Shown here: positions 34,403 to 44,005 of the stretch, piece after piece
Layout: every line of letters starts with the position of its first letter
Numbering within the stretch: the stretch's first letter is position 1
Source of the DNA: Candidatus Bathyoplasma sp. NZ
GTDB lineage: Bacteria; Bacillota_I; Bacilli_A; MAG-NZ
Direction of reading: 5' to 3'
Assembly (NCBI GenBank): GCA_013332095.1
Contig: JABENI010000011.1
Span: 106,695-170,694 of the forward strand
Length of the DNA stretch: 64,000 bases
Made by a program: the position numbers and the translations under genes
Notes under the pieces: generated by a model
What the model was told of the DNA's origin: nothing
What the model saw: the letters and a program-made list of their open reading frames with translations, nothing else
Databases searched by the model: none

Positions 34403-35231
34403 TGAATCCTTCTCCTAACACTTCAGTAGAACTACTGACATAAACAAAAGCAAAACTATCAATTTCTCTTACTATTTCTAAAACTCTATAACTTTCTTTT
34501 GCTAAAACAACGCAGACCAACATTATTTTTTCTTGTCCTGAATAACCACCGACAACTGTCATTTCAGTTATTCCGCGTTCAACTGCCTCGAAAATTTCTT
34601 TTTTGATTAATTTGTGTTGTTTAGAAATGATGTAGATGCTTTTGGTACTTTTTCCACCGATTAAAATATAATCAATAATTTTACCCATTAGTACCAGCCC
34701 TAAAATTGAGTACAAAGCCTTTTCAATTCCAAATGTCAATGCTCCAAATAAAATAATCGCTCCATCAGTTGCGTACATTCCAACTGAGTATGGAATTTTT
34801 AATTTATCTTTAAGTATTTTTTGTGGTATGTCTAATCCACCTGTTGTTCCACCGAATTTTAACACTATTCCTAATCCGCTTCCTACCGTTATACCACTCC
34901 AAATAACTGCTAGTAATAGATTATTTGTTACCGTTTGAACTTTGCTTATTTCCCATAAAAATATAACAGCAGGAAAAAGTAAAGAGCCATAAACTGTTTT
35001 TAAAAAGAAATTTCTACCATAAAAACCTGTACCTAACAGTAAAAAAAACATATTTAAAACTAACACTACCAGTGAAGTTTTAAGTCCAAACAATTCACTA
35101 AAAACTAAACCTAATCCTGAAACTCCACCGATAACTAAATTATGGGGCATTATGAAAAAATAAACCCCTGTTCCTAAAATTATTACACCTAAAGTTATAT
35201 AAAAATACTCTATTATTTTCTTTTTAATCAT
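34380..35231 (-). CDS. YitT family membrane protein
   Basis: 283 residues: about five membrane helices with GGVSGLGLVFSELFGLKTSL and GGTTGGLDIPQKIL (DUF161), then a C-terminal DUF2179 domain (about 210-283, IFEAVERGITEMTVVGGYSG) predicted to be cytosolic. Family members are widespread in Firmicutes; their transported substrate is not established. The ATG overlaps the prfB stop (ATGATTAA). Part of the run secA-prfB-yitT-recX. Confidence 0.9.
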   Translation of the reverse strand: MIKKKIIEYFYITLGVIILGTGVYFFIMPHNLVIGGVSGLGLVFSELFGLKTSLVVLVLNMFFLLLGTGFYGRNFFLKTVYGSLLFPAVIFLWEISKVQTVTNNLLLAVIWSGITVGSGLGIVLKFGGTTGGLDIPQKILKDKLKIPYSVGMYATDGAIILFGALTFGIEKALYSILGLVLMGKIIDYILIGGKSTKSIYIISKQHKLIKKEIFEAVERGITEMTVVGGYSGQEKIMLVCVVLAKESYRVLEIVREIDSFAFVYVSSSTEVLGEGFNVHDTSS

Positions 35232-36321
35232 TGTTTCCCACCCTGTATTTTAAATATTCTATAATAAAATCATCTAAATATCCCGATAAAATTTTAACTG
35301 GATTACTAATTTCATAATTCGAACGATGGTCTTTTACTAAACTGTAGGGATGTAAAATATACGAGCGTATTTGACTTCCAAAACCTATACCTAGTTTATC
35401 ACCACTTATTGTCTTTAATTCCTTTTCTTTTTTTTCTTCTGAAAGTTTAAACAATTTTGCCTTTAATAAAGTGAGTGCTCTTTTTCTATTGAAAATTTGG
35501 CTTCGCTCACTTTGACAACAGATGACAATATTTGTCGGAATATGTGTTATTCTAACTGCTGAATCAGTTGTGTTGACATGTTGACCACCGGCACCACTCG
35601 CTTTATAAGTATCTATTTTCAACTCATCATCATTTACCAGAATATTTGTTTCAGCATCAATTTCCGGTATTACATCGACTGAAGCAAACGAGGTATGTCT
35701 TCTTGAACTAGCATCAAATGGAGAGATTCTTACTAATCTATGAACACCTACTTCAGATTTCAAATATCCGTAGGCATTTTCTCCTTTTATTAATAAAGAA
35801 ACACTTTTTAACCCCGCTTCTTCACCATTGATATAGTTTAGCACTTCTACTTTAAAATCTTTATTATTGGCGTACTTTAAATACATATTATAGAGCATAT
35901 GCGCCCAATCTTGACTTTCAGTTCCCCCAGCACCAGGATGTATTTCTAAAATAGCATTGTTAGAGTCATATTTTTCAGATAACAACATATTGAGTTCCAT
36001 ATCGGCAATTTTTTTGTCTAAATCAAAAATTAATTCCTCTATTTCAGCAATCAGACCATCATCTTTTAATTCAATTAATTCTTCAATTGTCTTTGATTCA
36101 GATTCTATATTTAAGATTATCTTATATCTTGATTTTAAACTGGTTAACTTACTAGTTATTGTCCGAACTCTAAAAGAGTCATTCCAAAATGACTCTTTTA
36201 ACATTTCTTTTTCGAGTAGATTAATTTCTTCTTTAATTTTTTCGATGTCAATAATTTCTTTAAAGAAAATTATTTTTTTATTAAATTTATTTAAGTATTT
36301 ATTTGTTTCATGCTTTTCCAT
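35224..36321 (-). CDS. prfB: Peptide chain release factor 2
   Basis: Terminates translation at UGA and UAA. 365 residues: N-terminal helical domain, anticodon-like tripeptide SPF (ISPFDASSRR) and the catalytic GGQ (SGAGGQHVNTTDSAVR). Unlike most bacterial prfB genes, there is no in-frame UGA with a CUU slippery codon near codon 26: the frame runs straight through FKEIIDIEKIKEE, so the usual autoregulatory +1 frameshift is absent. The ATG at 36321 directly follows the secA stop; the upstream GTG would lie inside secA. TGTGGA serves as a weak ribosome binding site, suggesting coupling. Confidence 0.95.
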   Translation of the reverse strand: MEKHETNKYLNKFNKKIIFFKEIIDIEKIKEEINLLEKEMLKESFWNDSFRVRTITSKLTSLKSRYKIILNIESESKTIEELIELKDDGLIAEIEELIFDLDKKIADMELNMLLSEKYDSNNAILEIHPGAGGTESQDWAHMLYNMYLKYANNKDFKVEVLNYINGEEAGLKSVSLLIKGENAYGYLKSEVGVHRLVRISPFDASSRRHTSFASVDVIPEIDAETNILVNDDELKIDTYKASGAGGQHVNTTDSAVRITHIPTNIVICCQSERSQIFNRKRALTLLKAKLFKLSEEKKEKELKTISGDKLGIGFGSQIRSYILHPYSLVKDHRSNYEISNPVKILSGYLDDFIIEYLKYRVGNND

Positions 36322-36323
36322 TT

Positions 36324-38813
36324 TTATTTTCCACAGCACTGTTTATATTTTTTATTACTTCCACACGGACATGGTTCATTGCGTCCAACTTTGTTTGATT
36401 TAACTGGTACTTTTGTTTCTTGTTCTTTTCCTGAAATTTCTTTACCACCTTTGGCCACTTGCTCACGCTCTAAATTTTGTCTTATCTCTGCTCTTAAAAC
36501 AAGTTTGCTTGTTTCTCTGGCAATACTGCTAACCATCGTTTCAAACAATTGAAATCCGATATCTTGGTATTCATTTAACGGATTTATCTGCGCATAAGCC
36601 TGCAGTGAAATACTCTGTCTTAAGCCACTCATTCTATCAATGTGTTCTATCCAATGTTTATCGACAATTTTTAAAGTGATTACTTTTAAAAACTCATCGA
36701 ATAAGCCTTGCTCGTACCTTTCTTTTTTATCTATTATTTTTTGATAAGAAATATTGTAAAGATACTCTTCTAATTTATCTTGATTTTTTAAATCCTCAAC
36801 TTTTAATTCTTCGCCTAAATTAAAATATTTAGTGTTAATATCATCTACCAGTAAATCGTAATCTACATTATCATCATCAGTAAATTTAGCAACTAAATCT
36901 CTGAAAGTATTTTTTAACATTGTATCAACAATATAGAAAATATCTTCATTTAATAAAATCTCTTCACGTTGCTCATAAATTACTTCTCTTTGTTTTCTAA
37001 TTACGTCATCGTATTTTAATACTGTCTTTCTTGAGTCAAAGTTACTTCCCTCAATTCTTCTTTGAGCAGATTCAACACTTTTACTAATCATTTTAGATTC
37101 AACTGGTTTTTCTCCATCGCTACCACTTGAAAGTTTATTAACTAATCCTCTAAATCTATCGCCACCAAATCTTCTCAACAGTTCATCATCAGCTGATAGA
37201 TAAAATCTAGTATATCCAGGATCTCCTTGACGACCTGAGCGACCTCTAAGCTGATTGTCAATTCTTCTAGATTCATGACGTTCTGTCCCGATAACGGCTA
37301 GTCCACCTAATTCAATTACACCTTCACCAAGTTTTATATCTGTCCCACGTCCTGCCATATTAGTTGCGATAGTTACTGAGCCAACTTTACCAGCATTTAA
37401 AACAATATCCGCTTCTCTTTCGTGTTGTTTAGCGTTTAATAAATCATGTTTAACTCCGTGTTTCTTCAATAATCCTGATAATAGTTCACTGGTTTCAATT
37501 GAGACAGTCCCAATTAAAATTGGTTGCCCTTTTTCATTTCTCTTTTTTATTTCTTCCGCAATTGCCGAAAATTTACCTTGCATAGTCGCGAATAGTAAAT
37601 CGGCTTTATCATCTCTGACTATCGGTCTGTTAGTAGGTATTTCTACAACGTACATATTATAAATATTTCTAAACTCTTCTTCTTCGGTTTTTGCCGTTCC
37701 AGTCATTCCTGACAATTTCGCGTACATTCTAAAAAAGTTTTGGTAAGTAATAGTCGCCATTGTCGTCGTTTCATTTTTTACTTCAACATCTTCTTTGGCT
37801 TCTAACGCTTGGTGTAGTCCATCAGAAAATTGTCTACCTTGCATCATTCTTCCGGTAAACGAATCAACTATGACTATCGCACCATCTTGAACTACGTATT
37901 CAACATCATTTTCCATCAGAAAGTTTGCTCTTAACGATTGGTTAACTCGGTGCAATAAACTAACATGGTCAATATCATACAAATTTGTGATTCCGAATCC
38001 ACGCTCTAAATGCGTAATTCCTTCTGGCGTCAATTTAATTGACTTAGTTTTAATATCAATTTCAAAATCAGTTTCAGTACGCAAAGTTTTAACAGACAAA
38101 TCAGCTTGTTTATATAAACTAGGTCCACTTTTTTTACCACCCGAAATAATTAATGGAGTTCTTGCCTCATCCACTAAAATCGAATCTATTTCATCGATAA
38201 TTGCATAGTTCAAAGGTCTTTGAACCATATCTTTTTTATAAATTACCATGTGATCTTTTAAATAATCAAACCCTATCTCAGAGTTAGTACTATACATGAT
38301 ATCCGAATTATATGCTTCTTTTTTTTCTGCACTACTCATCTGATGTAAGTTCATTCCGACAGTGATTCCTAAGAAATTATGTACTTCACCCATTTCACGG
38401 GCATCTCTACTTGCTAAATATTCATTAACGGTGATGATGTGAACACCTTTACCGGTTAAAGCATTTAAATAAGCAGAAAAAACACTGGTTAAAGTTTTTC
38501 CTTCACCGGTTTTCATCTCGGCGATATTTCCGCCATTTAAGATAAACGCACCCGCTATTTGAACTTTATAAGCAGTCAACCCTAAAACTCTTTTAGCTGC
38601 TTCTCTAACTACGGCAAAGGCCTCTACCATAATCTCTTCTAAATTTTTGCCATTTTCTAATTCTTTTTTAAATTCAAAAGTTTTTTCTTTTAATTGCTCA
38701 TCAGTAAAATCTAAATATTTACTTTCTAAAGCTATAACTTTATCTGCTAATTTTTCTCCTTCAGCTAATTCTTTTAATGTATAATCAAAAATCTTTTTAA
38801 ACAATTTTGCCAT
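36324..38813 (-). CDS. secA: Preprotein translocase ATPase SecA
   Basis: Motor that drives unfolded preproteins through SecYEG. 829 residues. Walker A MKTGEGKT, DEAD-like VDEAR motif, preprotein-crosslinking region, second nucleotide fold with TNMAGRGTDI and QLRGRSGRQGD, helical wing and a complete C-terminal zinc SEC-C motif (NEPCPCGSNKKYKQCCG) for SecB/ribosome or lipid contact. GGAGG is 5 bases before the ATG at 38813. It is followed directly by prfB, the conserved Bacilli order. The four signal peptidases further on act on its substrates. Confidence 0.98.
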   Translation of the reverse strand: MAKLFKKIFDYTLKELAEGEKLADKVIALESKYLDFTDEQLKEKTFEFKKELENGKNLEEIMVEAFAVVREAAKRVLGLTAYKVQIAGAFILNGGNIAEMKTGEGKTLTSVFSAYLNALTGKGVHIITVNEYLASRDAREMGEVHNFLGITVGMNLHQMSSAEKKEAYNSDIMYSTNSEIGFDYLKDHMVIYKKDMVQRPLNYAIIDEIDSILVDEARTPLIISGGKKSGPSLYKQADLSVKTLRTETDFEIDIKTKSIKLTPEGITHLERGFGITNLYDIDHVSLLHRVNQSLRANFLMENDVEYVVQDGAIVIVDSFTGRMMQGRQFSDGLHQALEAKEDVEVKNETTTMATITYQNFFRMYAKLSGMTGTAKTEEEEFRNIYNMYVVEIPTNRPIVRDDKADLLFATMQGKFSAIAEEIKKRNEKGQPILIGTVSIETSELLSGLLKKHGVKHDLLNAKQHEREADIVLNAGKVGSVTIATNMAGRGTDIKLGEGVIELGGLAVIGTERHESRRIDNQLRGRSGRQGDPGYTRFYLSADDELLRRFGGDRFRGLVNKLSSGSDGEKPVESKMISKSVESAQRRIEGSNFDSRKTVLKYDDVIRKQREVIYEQREEILLNEDIFYIVDTMLKNTFRDLVAKFTDDDNVDYDLLVDDINTKYFNLGEELKVEDLKNQDKLEEYLYNISYQKIIDKKERYEQGLFDEFLKVITLKIVDKHWIEHIDRMSGLRQSISLQAYAQINPLNEYQDIGFQLFETMVSSIARETSKLVLRAEIRQNLEREQVAKGGKEISGKEQETKVPVKSNKVGRNEPCPCGSNKKYKQCCGK

Positions 38814-39000
38814 AAGCGCCTCCAAATGTAGATATTTAACAATATTTGTTAATATTATAATATCATTTTAACTTTATTTTTACAAGAAACATATCATAAT
38901 TATATATTATTTTTCACTTAAAAGAATTATTTATACAAAATAACAAATTTAACTATTTTATTAAGTCAAAACCAAATACTTTTTATAAATTAATTAAAAA

Positions 39001-39021
39001 AAAGTATCTATAAGATACTTT
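39001..39021 (-). terminator. Terminator of ftsZ
   Basis: AAAGTATCT-TAT-AGATACTTT followed by TTTTTAATT on the minus strand, 4 bases after the ftsZ stop. Confidence 0.85.
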
Positions 39022-39024
39022 TTA

Positions 39025-40083
39025 TTAAAACTTTTTATTTAACCAATCAGGAAAACTCGAGTGACCTGCATTGCTAATTTGCTGACCGTATAATTCATCA
39101 TCATCTACAATAATATCATCAATATCTTGAACAGTTTCATCAAACCCTGTTGCAATAATTGTAACGATTACTTTATCTTTTAAATCTGGATTAATTGCTT
39201 GTCCATGGATAACGTTTATATTCGTTGCTGAATTATTGTGAATTTCACTAATTAACTCATTTACTTCTCCTAAAGTCATTTCGATACCACTAGTAACATT
39301 AACGATTACATCAGTAGCACCATTTATTCTCGTATCTAAAAGTTTTGAATTGATAGCTTTTCTAACAGCTTCAATAGCTTTATTTTCACCACTAGCTATA
39401 CCAATTCCCATCAAAGCAGTTCCTTTATCTTTCATGACAGTTCTAACGTCAGCAAAATCAACGTTAACAACTCCAGGAATAGCAATGATTTCAGAAATAC
39501 CTTGCACACCTTGTCTTAATACATTGTCTGCTTCTCTAAAAGCAGCTAAAATATTAACATCTTTATCTAATGCATATAAAAGTTTATCATTTGAAATAAC
39601 AATATAAGTATCACAGTAAGGAACCATTTTTTCTATTCCTTCTTCTGCTAAATTCATTCTTCTTTCACCTTCAAAACTAAATGGTTTCGTTACAATAGCT
39701 ACTGTTAAAATTTCTAATTCTTTAGCAATTTCAGCAATTACTGGTGCTGCTCCTGTTCCGGTTCCACCACCCATACCAGCAGTAATAAAAAGCATATTAG
39801 TTCCTTCTAGTGCTTTTCTAATATCATCTCTTGATTCTTCTGCTGCAATTCTTCCCACTTCTGGGTCTGCACCTGCTCCTAAACCATGTGTTGTTTCTTT
39901 TCCTAACTGAATTCTTGTTTCAGCTTTTGATAATTTTAATACTTGTGCATCTGTATTAACAGCCACAAATTCTACACCCTTTACATCATTTTCAATCATT
40001 CGGTTAACGGCATTTCCACCACCACCACCAACTCCAATGACTCTAATGACAGGTCCACTCGAAAATCGTTCTTCCATAAACAT
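39025..40083 (-). CDS. ftsZ: Cell division protein FtsZ
   Basis: Tubulin-like GTPase that forms the division ring. 352 residues. N-terminal GTP-binding half with [13 protein letters not shown], the tubulin signature [10 protein letters not shown] and the T7 synergy loop [20 protein letters not shown]. The C-terminal linker is very short and acidic and ends with FPDWLNKKF, the version of the peptide that binds FtsA/SepF. The ATG at 40083 follows GGAGGGAG. No ftsA is adjacent: the upstream gene is murB, so the usual ftsA-ftsZ pair is broken here. About 160 bases before it without a gene may hold its promoter. Confidence 0.97.
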   Translation of the reverse strand: MFMEERFSSGPVIRVIGVGGGGGNAVNRMIENDVKGVEFVAVNTDAQVLKLSKAETRIQLGKETTHGLGAGADPEVGRIAAEESRDDIRKALEGTNMLFITAGMGGGTGTGAAPVIAEIAKELEILTVAIVTKPFSFEGERRMNLAEEGIEKMVPYCDTYIVISNDKLLYALDKDVNILAAFREADNVLRQGVQGISEIIAIPGVVNVDFADVRTVMKDKGTALMGIGIASGENKAIEAVRKAINSKLLDTRINGATDVIVNVTSGIEMTLGEVNELISEIHNNSATNINVIHGQAINPDLKDKVIVTIIATGFDETVQDIDDIIVDDDELYGQQISNAGHSSFPDWLNKKF

Positions 40084-40245
40084 TTGGTCTCCCTCCAATA
40101 CTACATCAAATTAATTATACTTTTTTTTTACCAAAATTACAATTAAAATTCAACCAAATTATTAAAAAATTTATATATATCGCAAAATCCACTACTTTGA
40201 ATTAGGTTTTAATCGCTAACTTATGCACAAATATCGTTTGATTTA

Positions 40246-41136
40246 TTAAAAATTCACTTTTTTCCACTCAATTTGTAAATTTAAATTGTAATGTTCTTTG
40301 ACTCTTATTTTTATATCTTCGATTATTTTTATCACATCCGCACTTTTTGCCTCACTTAAATTAATGATAAAGTTTGCGTGCAATTCCGAGACCATGGCAT
40401 CGTTTATTTTATACCCTCGCAATCCAACATCACTAACTAATTTCCAACTTGCTATCTCGTTATTTTTAAAGGTACTTCCGGCATTACGGTAATTTAACGG
40501 TCTAGTTTCAAGTTGAATTTTTTTTCTGTTAGCAATTATTTCTCTACTATCATCATCAGTTGAAGGTTCCAATTTAAAAATAGCATTAATGACAATCAAT
40601 TTTTCATTTTGAATTAAACTATGGCGGTAAGAAAAATGCAAATCTTTATTACTTAAATAAATTAATTCACCAGTTAAAGTTAAACACTCACAACCGACTA
40701 AAATATCTTCAATGCTAGAGCCATAAGCCCCTGCATTCATTGTGATTGCTCCACCGACTTGTCCCGGTATTGTAGCTAAAAATTCCATTTCAGTACAATT
40801 TTTAGCAATCGCATAATTAACAAAATTATTTAAACTAACATTAGCTGACAGATAAAAATAATTATCATAATTGTACAATGTCTTCTTCATCTTTTTTAAA
40901 CTAATCACAATTCCAGCAAAATCTTCATCTGAAGCAAAAACATTAGAACCGTTGCCAATAATAAATATTTTAACGTTTTTTGCGTGAAATAAAAATGTTT
41001 TTAGTCCATCTAAATCATTCGGTTCAAAAAAACATTTTATTTTACCACCAATTCCCAAAGTAGTGATATCTTTAAACATTACATCTGTTCTTACCTCCCC
41101 TAAAGATAATCTTTCTACTAATTTTTCAAAATCCAT
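40246..41136 (-). CDS. murB: UDP-N-acetylenolpyruvoylglucosamine reductase
   Basis: FAD/NADPH enzyme making UDP-MurNAc. 296 residues, type II MurB typical of Gram-positives. FAD-binding segments FIIGNGSNVFASD and TIPGQVGGAITMNAGAYG, catalytic serine in RNAGSTFKN and the late Glu/His motif DAMVSELHANFIIN. AGGGGA precedes the ATG. It lies between murG and ftsZ and completes a wall-precursor/division run with ftsW and murG. Confidence 0.96.
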   Translation of the reverse strand: MDFEKLVERLSLGEVRTDVMFKDITTLGIGGKIKCFFEPNDLDGLKTFLFHAKNVKIFIIGNGSNVFASDEDFAGIVISLKKMKKTLYNYDNYFYLSANVSLNNFVNYAIAKNCTEMEFLATIPGQVGGAITMNAGAYGSSIEDILVGCECLTLTGELIYLSNKDLHFSYRHSLIQNEKLIVINAIFKLEPSTDDDSREIIANRKKIQLETRPLNYRNAGSTFKNNEIASWKLVSDVGLRGYKINDAMVSELHANFIINLSEAKSADVIKIIEDIKIRVKEHYNLNLQIEWKKVNF

Positions 41137-41154
41137 ATTTTCCCCTACTTTTCT

Positions 41155-42156
41155 TTATATAAACTTAGTAATATCTTGATAATTATCCTGCAATACTTTT
41201 TTTAAATTTTCTTTTAAATTGCTGTAATTATCTAAAGCAAAATCAATTTTTGCAACTAATAAATCTAATTGATCTTCTTCTAACAAAACACTTGCAAATT
41301 TGTCTGTTAAACTTAAAGCATTTAAATATTGATGATTATTTTTTACATTTTTACTAGGTATTAAAATGCTTATTTTTTCTAACTCCATTATCTCGGCCAT
41401 CGTTGTTGCTCCGCTTCTTGAAATAATTAACTTAGCACTTTTTAAACGCTCCAAAAAGTTATCCAAATACGGGACAATTTTAAATGTTTTAGTTTCTTTA
41501 ATTTTTGTTATTACATCAGAATAGTGTTTGTTTCCAGTTACAAATAATACTTTTTTGTCTTTTAGATTAGGATAGGCTTTAATTACCGCCTTATTTATCG
41601 TTGAACTTCCTAGTGAGCCTGCTACTATTAAAATCGTTTCCTCTTGAAGGTTTTCTTTATTCAGGTTAATTACTCTTGGGTTTTTTACTAAATAACATTT
41701 TTTATTAAAATATTTTTCACTTTCTTTGAAGGAAATAAAAATTTTATCTACCCTATTTTTTAACATTTTGTTTGCTAATCCAGGGATAGTATTTTGTTCG
41801 TGAAGATATTTTTTGCATTTTGCTTTTTTTAAAACAGGATAAGTTACATATCCACCCATGCCAAACACGATATCTGGTTTTATTTCTTTTAAAACCTTTT
41901 TACTTTTATTAAAAGCAAACATCAACATCCATAAGTGTTTAAAATTTTTTAATCCTAATTTTTTACTGAAGCCACCCATCTCTAATTTGTAAATTTTATC
42001 GAAAACTTTTACCTTTTCTAATATTTGATCTTCAATTTTTTTATTTGCTCTTATTAGATAAACTTCTGCGTTTCGTTCTTTTTTTAAAAATTTTGCTAGT
42101 TCAATCGCTGGATACAGATGTCCACCACTTCCACCAGCTACAAATAATATTTTCAT
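41155..42156 (-). CDS. murG: MurG glycosyltransferase (lipid II synthase)
   Basis: Adds GlcNAc from UDP-GlcNAc to lipid I at the inner membrane face. 333 residues, slightly short (family ~360). GT-B fold with AGGSGGHLYPAIELAKFL at the N-terminus, HEQNTIPGLANKML, GSLGSSTIN at the domain junction and ISRSGATTMAEIMELEKISI for UDP-GlcNAc binding. Its start overlaps the ftsW stop by four bases. It uses the product of the glm operon further left. Confidence 0.96.
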   Translation of the reverse strand: MKILFVAGGSGGHLYPAIELAKFLKKERNAEVYLIRANKKIEDQILEKVKVFDKIYKLEMGGFSKKLGLKNFKHLWMLMFAFNKSKKVLKEIKPDIVFGMGGYVTYPVLKKAKCKKYLHEQNTIPGLANKMLKNRVDKIFISFKESEKYFNKKCYLVKNPRVINLNKENLQEETILIVAGSLGSSTINKAVIKAYPNLKDKKVLFVTGNKHYSDVITKIKETKTFKIVPYLDNFLERLKSAKLIISRSGATTMAEIMELEKISILIPSKNVKNNHQYLNALSLTDKFASVLLEEDQLDLLVAKIDFALDNYSNLKENLKKVLQDNYQDITKFI

Positions 42157-43220
42157 CTACTCACATCCTTGCTTATATTCATTAGTATTCCAATTGAAGC
42201 TAAAGTTATTACTAATGAACTACCACCGTAGCTTAAAAACGGCAACGTTACTCCAGTAACTGGCATTAAACCAATTACTACCGCAATATTGATGGTAAAT
42301 TGGACAAATAGAGTTGTTCCTATCCCTAAAACTAAATATTTGGCAAACATATCTTTACATTTGATACTTAAAATAAAAATATAATAAAACAACAAAAAAT
42401 ATAAAGTCAAAACAAGAATAACTCCTATTAATCCTAATTCTTCTGTTAAAATAGCAAAAATAAAATCAGTTTGAGGCTCGGGCAAATAATAAAATTTTTG
42501 TCTACTACCTCCTAGTCCATAACCAAATAATCCTCCTGGAACTAAGGCATACATACTTTGAATTATTTGAAACCCACTTCCTAGTGGGTCACTCCAAGGA
42601 TCGATAAAAGCAAAAATTCTTTTCATCCGATAAGGTGCACTTATTATCAACGCTACTAATCCCATAAACCCTGCCATTCCTAAGAGAATCATATTTCTAA
42701 TTGGTAATCCTGCTATTATTAAAACTAAAAACACTCCGCCGATTATTACAACTCCTGTTCCAAAGTCAGGTTGAAGCATTATTATTGTAAAAACTAAAAA
42801 TAACACTAGTAACAATCCGATAAAGTCTTTAAATTTTGTAAAATTATTACTACTTAATACTTTAGCAGTAAAAATGGCTAAACTTAGTTTCATTATTTCG
42901 GATGGTTGAATAGAAAATTGTCCTATCCCAATCCAACTTCTGGCTCCTCCTCTTACCATTCCAACTCCAGGTATTAAAACTAAAACCAAACCGATGAATC
43001 CTAAAAGCAGTATTTTGTTCGCATGTTTTTTATATAGTAAATAATCCACTTTACTGATAACTTCCATAGTAATTAAACCTAAAAAGAAAAATATTAACTG
43101 TCTAAATAAAAAATAGTATTCGTTATCAAATTTGAATTTCGCCCAAACGTTGGAAGCACTGTAAATAATAATTATTCCGATGATTGATAATCCAATGCTT
43201 AAATATTTAATTTGTTTCAT
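42153..43220 (-). CDS. ftsW: SEDS glycosyltransferase FtsW (FtsW/RodA/SpoVE family)
   Basis: Polymerises lipid II into septal glycan strands, partnered by a class B PBP. 355 residues with about ten membrane helices. SEDS features: RGGARSWIGIGQFSIQPSEIMKL split over a loop, LQPDFGTGVVI containing the catalytic Asp, the LVPGGLFGYGLGGSRQK loop, PEPQTDFIFAILTEELG and LPFLSYGGSSLV. The ATG at 43220 lies after GGAGGATAAT. Assigned FtsW rather than RodA from its linkage to murG, murB and ftsZ. The PASTA-PBP at 49.7-51.6 kb is a candidate partner. Confidence 0.92.
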   Translation of the reverse strand: MKQIKYLSIGLSIIGIIIIYSASNVWAKFKFDNEYYFLFRQLIFFFLGLITMEVISKVDYLLYKKHANKILLLGFIGLVLVLIPGVGMVRGGARSWIGIGQFSIQPSEIMKLSLAIFTAKVLSSNNFTKFKDFIGLLLVLFLVFTIIMLQPDFGTGVVIIGGVFLVLIIAGLPIRNMILLGMAGFMGLVALIISAPYRMKRIFAFIDPWSDPLGSGFQIIQSMYALVPGGLFGYGLGGSRQKFYYLPEPQTDFIFAILTEELGLIGVILVLTLYFLLFYYIFILSIKCKDMFAKYLVLGIGTTLFVQFTINIAVVIGLMPVTGVTLPFLSYGGSSLVITLASIGILMNISKDVSR

Positions 43221-43258
43221 ATTATCCTCCAATCTAATAAATTATATGCAAAAAAAAA

Positions 43259-43276
43259 TAGCAAGTTTACTTGCTA
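43259..43276 (-). terminator. Terminator of the VTT-domain gene
   Basis: TAGCAAG-TAAA-CTTGCTA followed by nine Ts on the minus strand, directly after the stop codon. Confidence 0.92.
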
Positions 43277-43277
43277 C

Positions 43278-43835
43278 TTAAATTAAAATTTTTTTACTGG
43301 TAAAATAGCCAACTATTAAAATAAAAATTGCCCCTATAAAATAAATTGGATTTTCAAAAATCTTGCTTATTCCAAAGGCAAAGAACATCCAAAAGATTAA
43401 CATTATTGCCTTACCTGCTATTAAATATGTTAAAAAAACTTTGTCATTAACCTTAGTCAATCCACTAACTATATTTATTAAACTTGCTGGCGCAAACGGG
43501 ATACAAATCAATATAAAAATTGTTTTTCCTTCTTTTTGTTTAAACCAATTTAAAAATTGTTTTATTTTATGATTTGGTTGATAACGGCTTTTACTTGCAA
43601 TGTATTTAAAAATTTTAAATACCGTAAATGATCCCAGTACTGACCCCAACAAGGATAAAAAATAACCACCTATAAAACCAAAAGCATAAATATTTATCGC
43701 TACAAAAAGAAACAGTGGTATAATAGGTATTATCGATTTTAAAAATACTAAAAACACTCCTATTAGTGGGGCAATTAAAGGATGTTTTTCAATTAATTCA
43801 ATCCAAAACTCGCGATTTTCAAATATTTCGAACAT
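43278..43835 (-). CDS. VTT-domain (DedA/TVP38 superfamily) membrane protein
   Basis: 185 residues, polytopic. It has the VTT-domain pattern: amphipathic start, re-entrant FLKSIIPIIPLFLFVAIN, LLGSVLGSFTVFKIFKYI, the conserved FAPASLINIVSGLTKV loop and a last hydrophobic helix. The superfamily includes DedA-type undecaprenyl-phosphate flippases and lipid scramblases, but the exact substrate is not settled for this subgroup. GGAGATGAG precedes the ATG. A terminator follows at once. Confidence 0.82.
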   Translation of the reverse strand: MFEIFENREFWIELIEKHPLIAPLIGVFLVFLKSIIPIIPLFLFVAINIYAFGFIGGYFLSLLGSVLGSFTVFKIFKYIASKSRYQPNHKIKQFLNWFKQKEGKTIFILICIPFAPASLINIVSGLTKVNDKVFLTYLIAGKAIMLIFWMFFAFGISKIFENPIYFIGAIFILIVGYFTSKKILI

Positions 43836-43975
43836 AACTCATCTCCATGTTTATTTTTTCTTTTTTTAGTGTAATTATTGTTACTTATAAAATCAGTTAT
43901 TAAAATAAAGAAAATTGCAAACGAAACAAAAATGGCTGATACAAATAATATAGATATTTTATTTTTTAATAACAA
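43793..43975 (-). CDS. Doubtful small membrane protein
   Basis: 60-codon frame beginning with TTG, 15 bases after GGAG. One hydrophobic helix (about 8-30) and a basic tail that overlaps the VTT gene's start by 43 bases. It directly follows the MacB-like permease gene. The hydrophobic segment is convincing, but start and spacing are poor; it may be non-coding. Confidence 0.3.
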   Translation of the reverse strand: MLLKNKISILFVSAIFVSFAIFFILITDFISNNNYTKKRKNKHGDELCSKYLKIASFGLN

Positions 43976-44005
43976 ATTTCAAATATTTTTCTCCATTTTT
44001 ACTTT

